From CAJCIY01 sp036379355 (lineage in GTDB: Bacteria > Actinomycetota > Actinomycetes > Mycobacteriales > CAJCIY01), in NCBI GenBank assembly GCA_036379355.1, contig DASVGV010000092.1, positions 1 to 22,969 on the forward strand: a stretch of 22,969 bases of DNA, given 5' to 3'. Within the stretch, counting starts at the first letter, position 1; each line of letters starts with the position of its first letter. The notes under the pieces are model-generated. The model was not told the origin of the DNA and searched no databases. It saw nothing but the letters and a program-made list of their open reading frames with translations. Of this stretch, positions 9,691 through 17,502 are shown piece by piece. A program made the position numbers and the translations under genes.

Positions 9691-11798
9691 GAGGAGATCC
9701 CCGTCTCTGCCGGCGGTCTGGAAGCGTCGTCCAGGGGAGTGCCGACGTCGTCCGGGCGCAGCCGGTCGGCCAGCAGGCTCGGGACGATGATTCCGCGCTG
9801 TCGCGCGACCAGGCGGAGGCCGGCGTCCCGAACGCGGAAGAGCACGTCGCCCAGGCCACCCGGGATGACCATCAGCACGAGCAGCACCCCGACGGCCGAG
9901 GCAAGTGTCTGCCACCTGGTCCCGGGGAGGAGCCATTGGGACCCGTTCAGGAACAGCGAGCCCAGCGCCGCTCCGGGCAAGGACCCGACCCCGCCGACGA
10001 CCGCGGCGATGAAGACGGTGAAGCTTTGGTCCGCGGTGTACGTGGTCGGGCTGAACCCCCCGAGCAGGTGCACGAGCAGGCAGCCTCCGAGTGCCGCCAG
10101 GAACCCCGACATGGCGAACGCCGTGAGCTTGGCCCGCAGGAGATCGACCCCGAAAACCTGGACGCCCCGCTCGTTCTCCCGCAGCGCCACGAGAACCCGT
10201 CCGGTCCGGCTGTGGCGGATTCCCCTCGTCGCGAGGACCGCCAGGGCCAGCACGACGAGGCACAGGTAGTAGTAGCGGCGCTGCGAGGCCAGTCCGATGC
10301 CGCCGAACAGGTGCGGTCGGGTGACGACGGCGTTGGGGTCGGGGGCCCAGGAGAAGTGCTCGTTGTTCAGGAAGTACGCCGACGTCGCGAGGGCGAATCC
10401 CAGTGTGGTGACGGCGAGGAAGAAGCCGCGCAGGCGCAGCGCCGGCAGCCCGACGATGACCGCCACCACCGCTCCCAACAGGCCCGACGCGAGCAGGGTC
10501 AGGCCGAGGTCGAGGTTCCAGTGCTGGGTCGCGTAGGCTCCGCCGGCCGCGCCGAACGCGGCGAAGGACATCTGCCCCAGCGAGACCTGACCCGCCCATC
10601 CCGTGAGCACCACCACCGACATGGTGATGATGACGAACGCGACGGCGGCGCTGGCCTTGATCAGGTCCCCGACCCCGAGCCACCAGGGCAGCACGGCGGC
10701 CAGAGCGAGAAGGAGCCCGCCGCCACCCCAGCGCACGAGGCGTACCTCAGGCAGGTGGCGCAGCTCGGCGGGTATCGGACGGACGTCGTCCGACGAGCGC
10801 CACGTCGAGGCCTGATCGATCTCGGACCTGGTGGCCGCAGCCTTTCGCAGCAGCAGGGCGAGCACGATGATCGCGGCCAGGATGGGTTCGACCAGTTCTG
10901 GGTGGCGCGGGTTGTTCCAGGTGACCCCCTGAGCGAACAGGCCGAGCGCCACCGCCGCCGCGGCGACGGCCGGGAGGTCGACCAGGTTGCCGAGCATCAG
11001 GGCGGCCAGCGCGGCGAGCAGGACGCTCAGGTTCAGGCCCGTGATGACGGGCAGCCCGTCGATGCCGGCCTGAAGGAACACGCCCGCGAACGACAGCAGC
11101 GAGGCCAGTGCCCACACCACCGTCATGAGCCGCTTGACCGGGACACCGAGCAGGCCGGCGCGCTCCGCGCTCTCGGCGCTGGCCCGGATCGCGACGCCGA
11201 TGTCGGTGAAGCGCAGGAGCGCTGCCACTCCGAGGAGTGCGATCGGGGCGACGATCACGGCTACCAGGTGGTCTGCCGAGAAGACGATCGGCTCGATGGT
11301 GAGATGGAACGTCAGCGGAAAGTGCACCTGGCTGCTGGCCGGTCGCTTGCCCCAGATCAGCGGGATGAAGACCGCGCCCAGCGACAGGAACTGCGCCAGC
11401 CCGAGGGTCGCGACCGTGAGGATCAGGCGCGGTGCGCGGAAGAACCGGCGGATGACGGCCAGCTCGACGATCGTGCCGAGGAGTACCGAGGCGACCACGC
11501 CGACGCTCACGGCCAGGAAGTAGTTCCAGCCGGCATAGACCACCAGGGACACCGACAGGACGACCGGCGCGGTGCCCAGCTCACCCTGGGCGAAGTTGAG
11601 GATCCGGTTCGCTCGGTAGACCAACGCCATGCCCACGGCGATCATGGCGCCGAGCAGCCCGAGGATCAGTCCTTGGACGACCACGCCGGCGGGCATGGGG
11701 AACGCGGCGAGGCCGACGGCCAGGACGATTGCGGCGGGACCGTAGCGTCGCGCGGCGCCGGCCACATGGCCCCGTGCGCTGCTCCCGGCCATGGGCAC
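9687..11798 (-). CDS. Fused LivH-LivM branched-chain-type ABC permease
   Basis: The 703-residue inner-membrane protein joins two permeases that are normally separate. Residues 1-320 are LivH-like, with the signature YRANRILNFAQGELGT (61-76) and cytoplasmic coupling loop ASAESAERAGLLGV (206-219). A polar linker (about 320-352) is followed by a LivM-like half with GWAGQVSLGQMSFAAFG (400-416) and coupling loop ALRENERGVQVFGVD (538-552). A basic, acidic-ending cytoplasmic tail closes the protein. The GTG at 11798 is chosen because GGAGGG lies nine bases upstream; the ATG at 11792 is two codons later but badly spaced. The stop overlaps the GTG of the transporter fusion, so the pore and its ATPases are made in tandem. 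It would transport an amino acid, amide or organic acid; the ligand is not known. Confidence 0.9.
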   Translation of the reverse strand: MPMAGSSARGHVAGAARRYGPAAIVLAVGLAAFPMPAGVVVQGLILGLLGAMIAVGMALVYRANRILNFAQGELGTAPVVLSVSLVVYAGWNYFLAVSVGVVASVLLGTIVELAVIRRFFRAPRLILTVATLGLAQFLSLGAVFIPLIWGKRPASSQVHFPLTFHLTIEPIVFSADHLVAVIVAPIALLGVAALLRFTDIGVAIRASAESAERAGLLGVPVKRLMTVVWALASLLSFAGVFLQAGIDGLPVITGLNLSVLLAALAALMLGNLVDLPAVAAAAVALGLFAQGVTWNNPRHPELVEPILAAIIVLALLLRKAAATRSEIDQASTWRSSDDVRPIPAELRHLPEVRLVRWGGGGLLLALAAVLPWWLGVGDLIKASAAVAFVIITMSVVVLTGWAGQVSLGQMSFAAFGAAGGAYATQHWNLDLGLTLLASGLLGAVVAVIVGLPALRLRGFFLAVTTLGFALATSAYFLNNEHFSWAPDPNAVVTRPHLFGGIGLASQRRYYYLCLVVLALAVLATRGIRHSRTGRVLVALRENERGVQVFGVDLLRAKLTAFAMSGFLAALGGCLLVHLLGGFSPTTYTADQSFTVFIAAVVGGVGSLPGAALGSLFLNGSQWLLPGTRWQTLASAVGVLLVLMVIPGGLGDVLFRVRDAGLRLVARQRGIIVPSLLADRLRPDDVGTPLDDASRPPAETGISS

Positions 11799-11857
11799 CG
11801 TCGTCAACCCTCCCCGGCCGCGTCGAGGCACTCTCGGAGTGACGCCACTGTGATGGG

Positions 11858-11874
11858 TGCATGAGCGAAATGCA
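11858..11874. repeat. Small inverted repeat upstream of the permease operon
   Basis: TGCAT and ATGCA are separated by seven bases, about 60 bases upstream of the permease start. On the minus strand the outer half reads ATTGCA, loosely like the half-site in front of the MarR gene. It could be an operator for the transport operon, but the arms are short. Confidence 0.3.
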
Positions 11875-11945
11875 ATACGTCGGCTGCCGGCGCGGGTCCG
11901 GCGGTGGCGAGGGGCCACGATCCGGTGTGCATGGGGCATGGGAGC

Positions 11946-11959
11946 CCTGTGATCACAGG
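11946..11959. repeat. Perfect 14-base palindrome just downstream of tRNA-Arg
   Basis: CCTGTGATCACAGG is a perfect palindrome. With one bulged base the pairing extends to GAGC...GCTC on the flanks (about 11943-11964). On the minus strand it follows the tRNA 3' end by about ten bases and lies about 150 bases before the permease start. It could be the tRNA terminator (no T-tract) or an operator for a dimeric regulator of the transport operon. Confidence 0.5.
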
Positions 11960-11972
11960 AGCTCTCGCGCAG

Positions 11973-12044
11973 TGCCCCCGGCAGGATTCGAACCTGCGCT
12001 TTCGCCTCCGGAGGGCGACGCTCTATCCCCTGAGCTACGGGGGC
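11973..12044 (-). tRNA. tRNA-Arg (anticodon CCG)
   Basis: Read on the minus strand, a complete 72-base cloverleaf is visible. The acceptor arm GCCCCCG pairs with CGGGGGC, with discriminator A at 11973. The D-stem is GCTC/GAGC, the anticodon stem TCGCC/GGCGA with loop CTCCGGA, and the T-stem GCAGG/CCTGC with loop TTCGAAT. The anticodon CCG at 12011-12009 reads CGG arginine codons, which are heavily used in this window. The 3' CCA is not encoded. No integrase or repeated tRNA end is seen beside it. Confidence 0.95.
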
Positions 12045-12058
12045 CCAGACAGCCGGAC

Positions 12059-12064
12059 ACTCTA
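12059..12064 (-). promoter_or_regulatory. Candidate -10 box for tRNA-Arg
   Basis: On the minus strand TAGAGT lies 14 bases before the tRNA 5' end, which would leave a leader of about seven bases. No good -35 match is seen at the usual spacing. Confidence 0.4.
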
Positions 12065-12080
12065 CCGGGCACTGCTGCCC

Positions 12081-12112
12081 GACTCGGCGCCGTGCCCGCA
12101 CTGCGCCGAGTC
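12081..12112. repeat. Perfect 10-base inverted repeat between tRNA-Arg and the MarR gene
   Basis: GACTCGGCGC at 12081-12090 is matched by its exact complement at 12103-12112 with a 12-base spacer. After one mismatch the spacer adds a further GTG/CAC pairing. No gene reads into it from either side, so it is not an obvious terminator. It lies between the tRNA promoter and the marR promoter and may be an operator or a leader hairpin. Confidence 0.5.
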
Positions 12113-12130
12113 CGTGTGCGACAACCAACC

Positions 12131-12149
12131 ATTGCCACCGTGCAATAAT
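12131..12149 (+). promoter_or_regulatory. MarR-gene promoter (-10 AATAAT) overlapped by an operator-like palindrome
   Basis: ATTGC-CACCGT-GCAAT (12131-12146) is a perfect 5-base inverted repeat with a 6-base centre. It overlaps the -10 hexamer AATAAT at 12144-12149. The GTG start follows seven bases later, so transcription would begin at or next to the start codon and the mRNA would be leaderless. The overlap suggests autorepression by the MarR protein. Confidence 0.5.
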
Positions 12150-12156
12150 CGCCTCC

Positions 12157-12639
12157 GTGCAGCGGAACTCGGACGAGGATCGCCCCGCCTCGGCGAGCGA
12201 CGTGCTGTTGAGTGCGAGTCGCGCCCTGGTCGCCATCGCCGCCCGGTCACTGGGACCCATCGAGGACCAGGTGACATTGGCGCAGTACCGCGCCCTCGTC
12301 GTGATCGCCGCGCGCGGACCGCTTCGTCCCGCGGATCTGGCCGCGGAGCTGGACGTCACTCCGTCGACCGCAACGCGGCTGTGTGACCGACTCTCGCGCA
12401 AGAAGCTGATCAACCGCTCGCACCGGGAGAGCGACCGGCGCGAGGTGGAGCTCACGCTCGCGGCAGAGGGACGGAAGCTCGTCAACGACGTCACGGCCCG
12501 GCGGCGACGGGACCTCCGGCGCGTCCTGGCCCGCATCTCACCCGAGCAGCAGGGCCAGCTCGTCGAGTCGATGCGGTTGTTCACCGAGGCTGCCGGCGAG
12601 GTCCCCGAAGGCTCCTGGGCCCTGGGCCTGACCCCGTGA
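12157..12639 (+). CDS. MarR-family transcriptional regulator
   Basis: This 160-residue protein is a winged-helix regulator of the MarR family, expected to bind palindromic DNA as a dimer and respond to a small ligand. The N-terminal dimerisation helix includes VLLSASRALVAIAARSL. The helix-turn-helix is LRPADLAAELDVTPSTATRLCDRL (about 62-85, given here as LRPADLAAEL then DVTPSTATRLCDRL), and the wing holds SHRESDRREVELTLAAEG, a typical DxRxxxL motif. The GTG at 12157 is chosen because a -10 hexamer ends seven bases before it and no Shine-Dalgarno is present. Its stop overlaps the GTG of the ClC gene by four bases, so the two are co-expressed. It probably controls itself and the channel; action on the nearby minus-strand transport operon is possible but unproven. 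Confidence 0.88.
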   Translation: MQRNSDEDRPASASDVLLSASRALVAIAARSLGPIEDQVTLAQYRALVVIAARGPLRPADLAAELDVTPSTATRLCDRLSRKKLINRSHRESDRREVELTLAAEGRKLVNDVTARRRRDLRRVLARISPEQQGQLVESMRLFTEAAGEVPEGSWALGLTP

Positions 12640-14687
12640 TCAGCCCGCGCGAGCGACTGCGCGCCGGTGGCGCGGCCGTCGGCGGCTGGACCCGCCGGGC
12701 CAGCTACCTGCAGCGATGGGTCGTGCTCGGCGCCCTCATCGGCGTGATCGCGGGCCTGGGAGCGGTCGTCTTCTACGCCGCCCTCCGCGGCGCGACCCGC
12801 CTGTTCCTCGACGTGATCGCCGGCTACCGCGTGCCCCAGCCCGCCGGTGAGGGCGACTTCGTGGGTACGGGCCACTTCCCGCACTGGTGGGTGATCCCGC
12901 TGGTCGTGGCGCTCGGCGGGCTGCTCTCGGGCATCCTCGTCTTCCGCTTCGCGCCCGAGGCGGAGGGGCACGGCACGGATGCGGCGATCGACGCCGTCCA
13001 CCGCAACCCGCGGCTCATCCGTGCGCGCGCCGTCGTCGTGAAGATCGTCGCGTCCGCGATCACCATCGGTTCAGGCGGGTCCGGCGGTCGGGAGGGCCCG
13101 ACGGCCCAGATCTCCGCAGGCTTCGGCTCGCTGCTCGCCCGCACGCTCGACCTGTCGCCCGAGGACGGGCGGATCGCCGTGTCCATCGGCATCGGGTCGG
13201 GCATCGGCGCCATCTTCAGCGCGCCGCTCGGCGGTGCGGTCCTGGCCGCGGACATCCCGTACCGCGACGACTTCGAGGTCGAGGCGCTCATCCCCGGCCT
13301 CATCTCCTCGATCGTCGGCTACACGGTTTTCGGGCTCATCGACGGCTTCAAGCCGCTGTTCGGCTACGCCGCGCCGGGCTACGAGTTCCACGAGCCAGTG
13401 CAGCTCGGCTGGTTCGCGCTGATCGGGATCCTCGCCGGGCTGGTCGGGCTCGTGTACGCCAAGACGTTCTACGGCGTCGTGGCCCTGAGCAACCGCGCGC
13501 GCATCAGCAGGCTGCTTCGCCCCGCGGCCGGTGGCCTGCTCGTCGGGCTCCTCGCCCTGGCCGTGCCGGAGGTCCTCGGTACGGGGTACGGCTGGGTCCA
13601 GCACTCGCTCGACCGTGGCCAGCTGCTCGCGCTCCCGCTCTGGATCGTCCTGGTCCTGCCGTTCGCGAAGATCCTCGCCACCGCCTTGTCGATCGGTACG
13701 GGCGGCTCCGGCGGCATCTTCGGGCCGGGTGTGGTGGTGGGCGCGTTCGTCGGCGCCGCGGTGTGGCGGCTGCTGGAGACCACCGGGCTCGACGGCGTCC
13801 CGCACTCACCGGCCCCGTTCGTGATCGTCGGCATGATGGCCTGTTTCGGCAGTATCGCCCGGGCGCCGCTGGCGATGATGCTGATGGTTGCCGAGATGAC
13901 CGGCAGCCTCACGATCCTGGCGCCCGCGATGGTGGCCGTCGGCCTGGCGTACCTCATCGCGCGGCGCACCGACGAGACGATCTACCGCAGCCAGCTGCGG
14001 AACCGCGAGGAGGCGCAGTCCGCGCGGCTGCGGCTCGGCCTGCCGCTGCTCGGGCGCGTCCGGGTGGCCGAGGCCATGGCCGCCCCGCGCGCGGTGCTCC
14101 CCGCCGACATCACCGTGGCGGAGGCGGTCGAGCAGCTGCACGCGGCCGGCGTCCCGGGCGCGCCGGTCGTCGACTCGGAGGGCCGTTTCCGCGGCACGGT
14201 CGACCTGGACGCGCTGCGGGACGCGGCGCCCGACACCCCCGTGTCGCGCCGCGTCGACGCGGCGGCCGCGTCCGTCTCGGGGGACAGCAACCTGGACGAG
14301 GCCATCGACGCGCTGCCCGAGGGCCACGCGTGGCTGACGGTTCTCGACGACGCCCGGAAGGTACGCGGCATCGTGGCGATCAGCGACGTCGTCCGCGCCT
14401 ACCACGCGGCCCTGCGCGCCGACCGCACCCGGATGTCCCACGTCTCGTCGAACGCGGGCATCGCCGAGCTCGCCGTCGGCGAAGGGTCGCCCTTGATCGG
14501 CCACACGCTCGACGAGCGCGCGCTGCCGGAAGGAACCATCGTCGTGTCGGTACGGCGGTCCGACTCCGTCTTGCTGGGCCTCGGCAGCGTGCGGCTCCAG
14601 GCGGGGGACGTGGTCACGGTCCTCGCGCGCCCCGGACGACTGGCGGCGGCGCGGGCGCTGATCGCGCCGGAGGCCACGTCCGTCTAG
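12636..14687 (+). CDS. ClC-family chloride channel/transporter with CBS and TrkA-C-like domains
   Basis: The 683-residue membrane protein has a ClC core (about 25-450), a CBS pair (about 474-590) and a C-terminal TrkA-C-like segment (about 600-675). ClC motifs are GREGP (151-155, gating Glu E153), GIFGP (360-364) and a pore tyrosine at Y450. The first selectivity motif reads GHGTD (111-115) instead of the classical GSGIP, so the central serine is absent. The inner proton-path position holds D206 in AADIPYRDDFEVEAL, where exchangers usually have Glu. Channel versus Cl-/H+ exchanger therefore cannot be decided. CBS and TrkA-C-type domains usually bind nucleotides and gate transport. The GTG start overlaps the MarR stop (GTGA), indicating translational coupling and regulation by MarR. 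Confidence 0.9.
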   Translation: MISPRERLRAGGAAVGGWTRRASYLQRWVVLGALIGVIAGLGAVVFYAALRGATRLFLDVIAGYRVPQPAGEGDFVGTGHFPHWWVIPLVVALGGLLSGILVFRFAPEAEGHGTDAAIDAVHRNPRLIRARAVVVKIVASAITIGSGGSGGREGPTAQISAGFGSLLARTLDLSPEDGRIAVSIGIGSGIGAIFSAPLGGAVLAADIPYRDDFEVEALIPGLISSIVGYTVFGLIDGFKPLFGYAAPGYEFHEPVQLGWFALIGILAGLVGLVYAKTFYGVVALSNRARISRLLRPAAGGLLVGLLALAVPEVLGTGYGWVQHSLDRGQLLALPLWIVLVLPFAKILATALSIGTGGSGGIFGPGVVVGAFVGAAVWRLLETTGLDGVPHSPAPFVIVGMMACFGSIARAPLAMMLMVAEMTGSLTILAPAMVAVGLAYLIARRTDETIYRSQLRNREEAQSARLRLGLPLLGRVRVAEAMAAPRAVLPADITVAEAVEQLHAAGVPGAPVVDSEGRFRGTVDLDALRDAAPDTPVSRRVDAAAASVSGDSNLDEAIDALPEGHAWLTVLDDARKVRGIVAISDVVRAYHAALRADRTRMSHVSSNAGIAELAVGEGSPLIGHTLDERALPEGTIVVSVRRSDSVLLGLGSVRLQAGDVVTVLARPGRLAAARALIAPEATSV

Positions 14688-14730
14688 TAGCTCCTCCGGG
14701 GCAGGAGTCACGCCCCCGACGGCGAAGCAC

Positions 14731-14750
14731 CCGGCAGTCCTCCCTGCCGG
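14731..14750 (+). terminator. Hairpin after the ClC gene, possible terminator
   Basis: CCGGCAG and CTGCCGG form a perfect 7-base stem with a 6-base loop, 44 bases after the ClC stop and 30 before the protease start. A weaker CCT/AGG-type stem lies at 14691-14707. Neither has a T-tract, as is common in actinomycetes, so termination is only suggested. Confidence 0.45.
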
Positions 14751-14779
14751 CTCCCGGCACGAACCGATCGGAGCGCCCT

Positions 14780-17485
14780 GTGCGTCGTCGCCCGTTGTCC
14801 CTGCTCGCGGTCGCGGCGGCCGCCGCGCTCGTCGCCGTCCCGGTCGCCGCCCACGCGGCGACCGTGCGCACCGCGAGCCCGGCTCCGCACGCCAGCGGTT
14901 CCCGGACCGTGCCGGGGGTCCTTCTCGGTCTCAGCCGCGCCTCGCTGCTGGCGCCCGCGCCCGCCGCGCACACGATGACCGTCGGCATCGGCCTGCACGG
15001 GGCCGACCCGTCCGGCGAGCAGGCCCTCGTCGCCGCCGAGTACGACAGGACCAGCCCGCTCTACCACCACTTCCTCACCCCGGCGCAGTTCGACGCCCGG
15101 TTCGGCGTCCCGGCCGCTGCCGTCGCGCAGACCCGCGCGTGGCTGACCGGGAACGGCCTGCACGTCGACTCGGTGTCCGAGAGCGGCGCGTACGTCATGG
15201 CCACCGGCACCGTCGCGCAGCTGGACAAGACCTTCCACGTGCACATCGGCTCGTACCACGACGCCAAGGTCGGCAGCTTCCTCGCCAACGACGTCGCCCC
15301 GACGGTGCCGGCCGCCCTGCCGGTCACCGCGGTCCTCGGCCTGGACACCGTGCAGCGCATCCACCCCGCCGACCTGACGAGCACCCCGCTGCCGGCCGCG
15401 CCGGACGCCGGCACGTTCAGCGGCGTGCTCCAGCCTCGCGACCTGTGGTCGATCTACGACCAGCCGGCCACCGACGAGGGCGAGGGCCAGACCATCGGCA
15501 TCTTCGGCGAGGGCGAGACCGACAGCGTCGTCACCCAGCTACGGCTGTTCGAGCAGCACGAGCAGCTGCCCAAGGTCCCCGTACGCGTCGTGCACACCGA
15601 GGGTGGCACCGACGACGACTACAGCGACAACTCCGGCTCGATCGAGTGGTACCTCGACGTGCAGGCGTCCACCGGCATGGCGCCGAAGGTCAGCCAGCTC
15701 GACCTCTACTTCGCCAAGAGCCTGTACGACGCCGACATCGCCAAGGACTTCTCCGCCTGGGTGCAGGACCCCAACGGCCCCAAGGAGATGAACGCCTCCT
15801 TCGGCGAGTGCGAGACCGGCCCGTACAACACCGTCGCGGGTCCGCTCGCGCAGATTCCGTACGGGACCGAGCTCGGCGACGAGCTCGAGCCGGTCGCCGA
15901 GCCGATGCTCGAGCAGGCGGCGGCCGAGGGCCGGACGCTGTTCGCGTCGGCGGGGGACACCGGCAGTGGCTGCCCGGAGGTCGTGGTGCCGGTTGCGGGC
16001 GCGGGGAACGGTGTCGCGCCGCAGCCGCTGCCGATCGTCAACTACCCGTGCGCGAGTGCGTACGCCGTCTGCGTCGGCGGCACCGTCATCGAGACCGACA
16101 GCACCGACCACGGCAAGCGCACCAGCGAGGACGCGTGGATGGACACCGGCGGCGGGCCGAGCCACTCGATCCTCGAGCCGGCCTTCCAGAAGAAGACGGC
16201 GAACATCAACGCCACCAGCGAGGACGAGTTCTGCCGCTACTCCGCCGACGGCAGCCAGGTCTACCCGCCCGGCACGGTCTGCCGGGCCACCCCTGACGTC
16301 GCCGCCCTGTCGGGGAACATCCTGGGCAACGGCTACTTCATCTACATCGACGGGGAGCCCTCGTCCGAGGGCGGCACCAGCCTCTCCAGCCCGCTGACGA
16401 TGGGCATGTGGGCGCGCCTGCAGGCGGCCGCACCGACCCCGGCCGGACTCGGGTTCGCCGACGAGACGTTCTACGGCCAGTCCGACAAGGGGGCGGCGAC
16501 GTACGCCCGCGACTTCACCGACATCACGTCGACCGACACCGAGCAGACCGCAGGCCTGTCGACGACGAACGGCTTCTACACGGCGGGTACCGGCTACGAC
16601 TTCGTGAGCGGTCTCGGCGCGCTGAACGTCGGCAACCTGCTGACCGACGTGGACGGCACCACGACGGCCCGCTACCCGCAGGGACCGCCGGCGCCGGCGG
16701 AGGTCGTGCAGAGCACCGTGTCGATGCACAGCCCGACCGGCAATGCCACCGACCCGCTCGTCGCGACCACCGGCAACCTGCCGGCGATCGACCTGTCCGG
16801 CGCGACCCTGACCACGTCGCCCGACGGCTCCACCGTGACCGCGACGCTGACCGGTCCGGCCCTGTCGGCGACGCCCGACCCGCTGGCCGCCACCGGCGGC
16901 GAGGACTTCTACGTCTACTGGTACGACGCGGCCAAGGACACCGTCTACTACGTGCACGCGCACACCGACGTGGCGGCGGGGACGACGTACAGCGCCGGGT
17001 CGACGGCCGGCGGTTCGTACACCGACATCGCCGCGGCCGGAGCCACCGGCTCGTTCACCGGCACCACGCTCAAGATCACCGCGAAGCTGGCTGCGCTGGG
17101 CGCGCCGAAGAAGGGCGACCTGCTCGGCGACCCGGCCGCGATCACCCAGATCGGGGCCGGCGTACCGGTCGGCGTCATCACCGTGGAGTCGTTCACGGCG
17201 GACAGTGCCAGCTATCCGAGCGTCGCCGCGTCGAACGCGGGCGACGCCGTCTGCGTCGGCGGGTGCTCGTCGGCGGTGAGCGCGCCGACCACGACGGCGC
17301 CGGCCGGGACGACGGCGGCCGCTCCGGGCACGACGGCGCGGCCGGCCTCGAGCACGGTCGCCGCGTCCGGCACGCTGGCGTTCACGGGGATGTCCGCGGT
17401 GGTCCCGTTGGTCGCGCTGCTGCTCGTGCTGGCCGGCGTCGCCGCGCTCTGCGTCCGCCGCCGCCACGCCCGCGCCACCCTCTGA
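14780..17485 (+). CDS. Secreted sedolisin (S53) protease with sortase-type wall anchor
   Basis: The 901-residue preproprotein is a serine-carboxyl protease of family S53. It has a signal peptide (1-26, ending AAHA), an activation prodomain (about 45-195) and a catalytic domain (about 215-625). The catalytic residues are visible: E289 and D293 in SIEWYLD, oxyanion D393 in SAGDTGSG, and S534 in GGTSLSSP. DFTDITS (578-584) and GYDFVSGLGALN fit the calcium site. A beta-rich region of unknown type (about 640-830) and a Thr/Ala/Pro linker follow. The C-terminus is LAFTG (866-870), a hydrophobic helix and an Arg/His-rich tail: a class E-like cell-wall sorting signal. The GTG at 14780 is preceded by CGGAG six bases upstream. 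It probably digests extracellular protein at mildly acidic pH while attached to the wall. Confidence 0.9.
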   Translation: MRRRPLSLLAVAAAAALVAVPVAAHAATVRTASPAPHASGSRTVPGVLLGLSRASLLAPAPAAHTMTVGIGLHGADPSGEQALVAAEYDRTSPLYHHFLTPAQFDARFGVPAAAVAQTRAWLTGNGLHVDSVSESGAYVMATGTVAQLDKTFHVHIGSYHDAKVGSFLANDVAPTVPAALPVTAVLGLDTVQRIHPADLTSTPLPAAPDAGTFSGVLQPRDLWSIYDQPATDEGEGQTIGIFGEGETDSVVTQLRLFEQHEQLPKVPVRVVHTEGGTDDDYSDNSGSIEWYLDVQASTGMAPKVSQLDLYFAKSLYDADIAKDFSAWVQDPNGPKEMNASFGECETGPYNTVAGPLAQIPYGTELGDELEPVAEPMLEQAAAEGRTLFASAGDTGSGCPEVVVPVAGAGNGVAPQPLPIVNYPCASAYAVCVGGTVIETDSTDHGKRTSEDAWMDTGGGPSHSILEPAFQKKTANINATSEDEFCRYSADGSQVYPPGTVCRATPDVAALSGNILGNGYFIYIDGEPSSEGGTSLSSPLTMGMWARLQAAAPTPAGLGFADETFYGQSDKGAATYARDFTDITSTDTEQTAGLSTTNGFYTAGTGYDFVSGLGALNVGNLLTDVDGTTTARYPQGPPAPAEVVQSTVSMHSPTGNATDPLVATTGNLPAIDLSGATLTTSPDGSTVTATLTGPALSATPDPLAATGGEDFYVYWYDAAKDTVYYVHAHTDVAAGTTYSAGSTAGGSYTDIAAAGATGSFTGTTLKITAKLAALGAPKKGDLLGDPAAITQIGAGVPVGVITVESFTADSASYPSVAASNAGDAVCVGGCSSAVSAPTTTAPAGTTAAAPGTTARPASSTVAASGTLAFTGMSAVVPLVALLLVLAGVAALCVRRRHARATL

Positions 17486-17502
17486 CGCGGCGGAACGCCC
17501 CG

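Noticed and set aside
9691..10683. An extra 331 codons in front of the MFS domain
   Set aside because: This is a shadow of the LivM half of the permease. The GTG at 9690 has a ribosome site and starts just before the MFS domain.
9573..11864. A 763-codon plus-strand frame opposite the permease
   Set aside because: Composition is Arg/Glu/Gly-rich without motifs; the opposite strand encodes a clear LivH-LivM protein.
11946..11959. A CRP binding site, from TGTGATCACA
   Set aside because: The CRP consensus needs six bases between TGTGA and TCACA; here there are none, so it is only reported as an unassigned palindrome.
11973..12044. tRNA-Arg as an integration (att) site
   Set aside because: No integrase, no repeated tRNA end and no change of composition is seen on either side.
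9687..13001. An 1104-codon minus-strand frame including the permease
   Set aside because: The part beyond 11798 crosses the tRNA, the marR gene and part of the ClC gene on the opposite strand and shows no family motif. It is chance openness in high-GC DNA.
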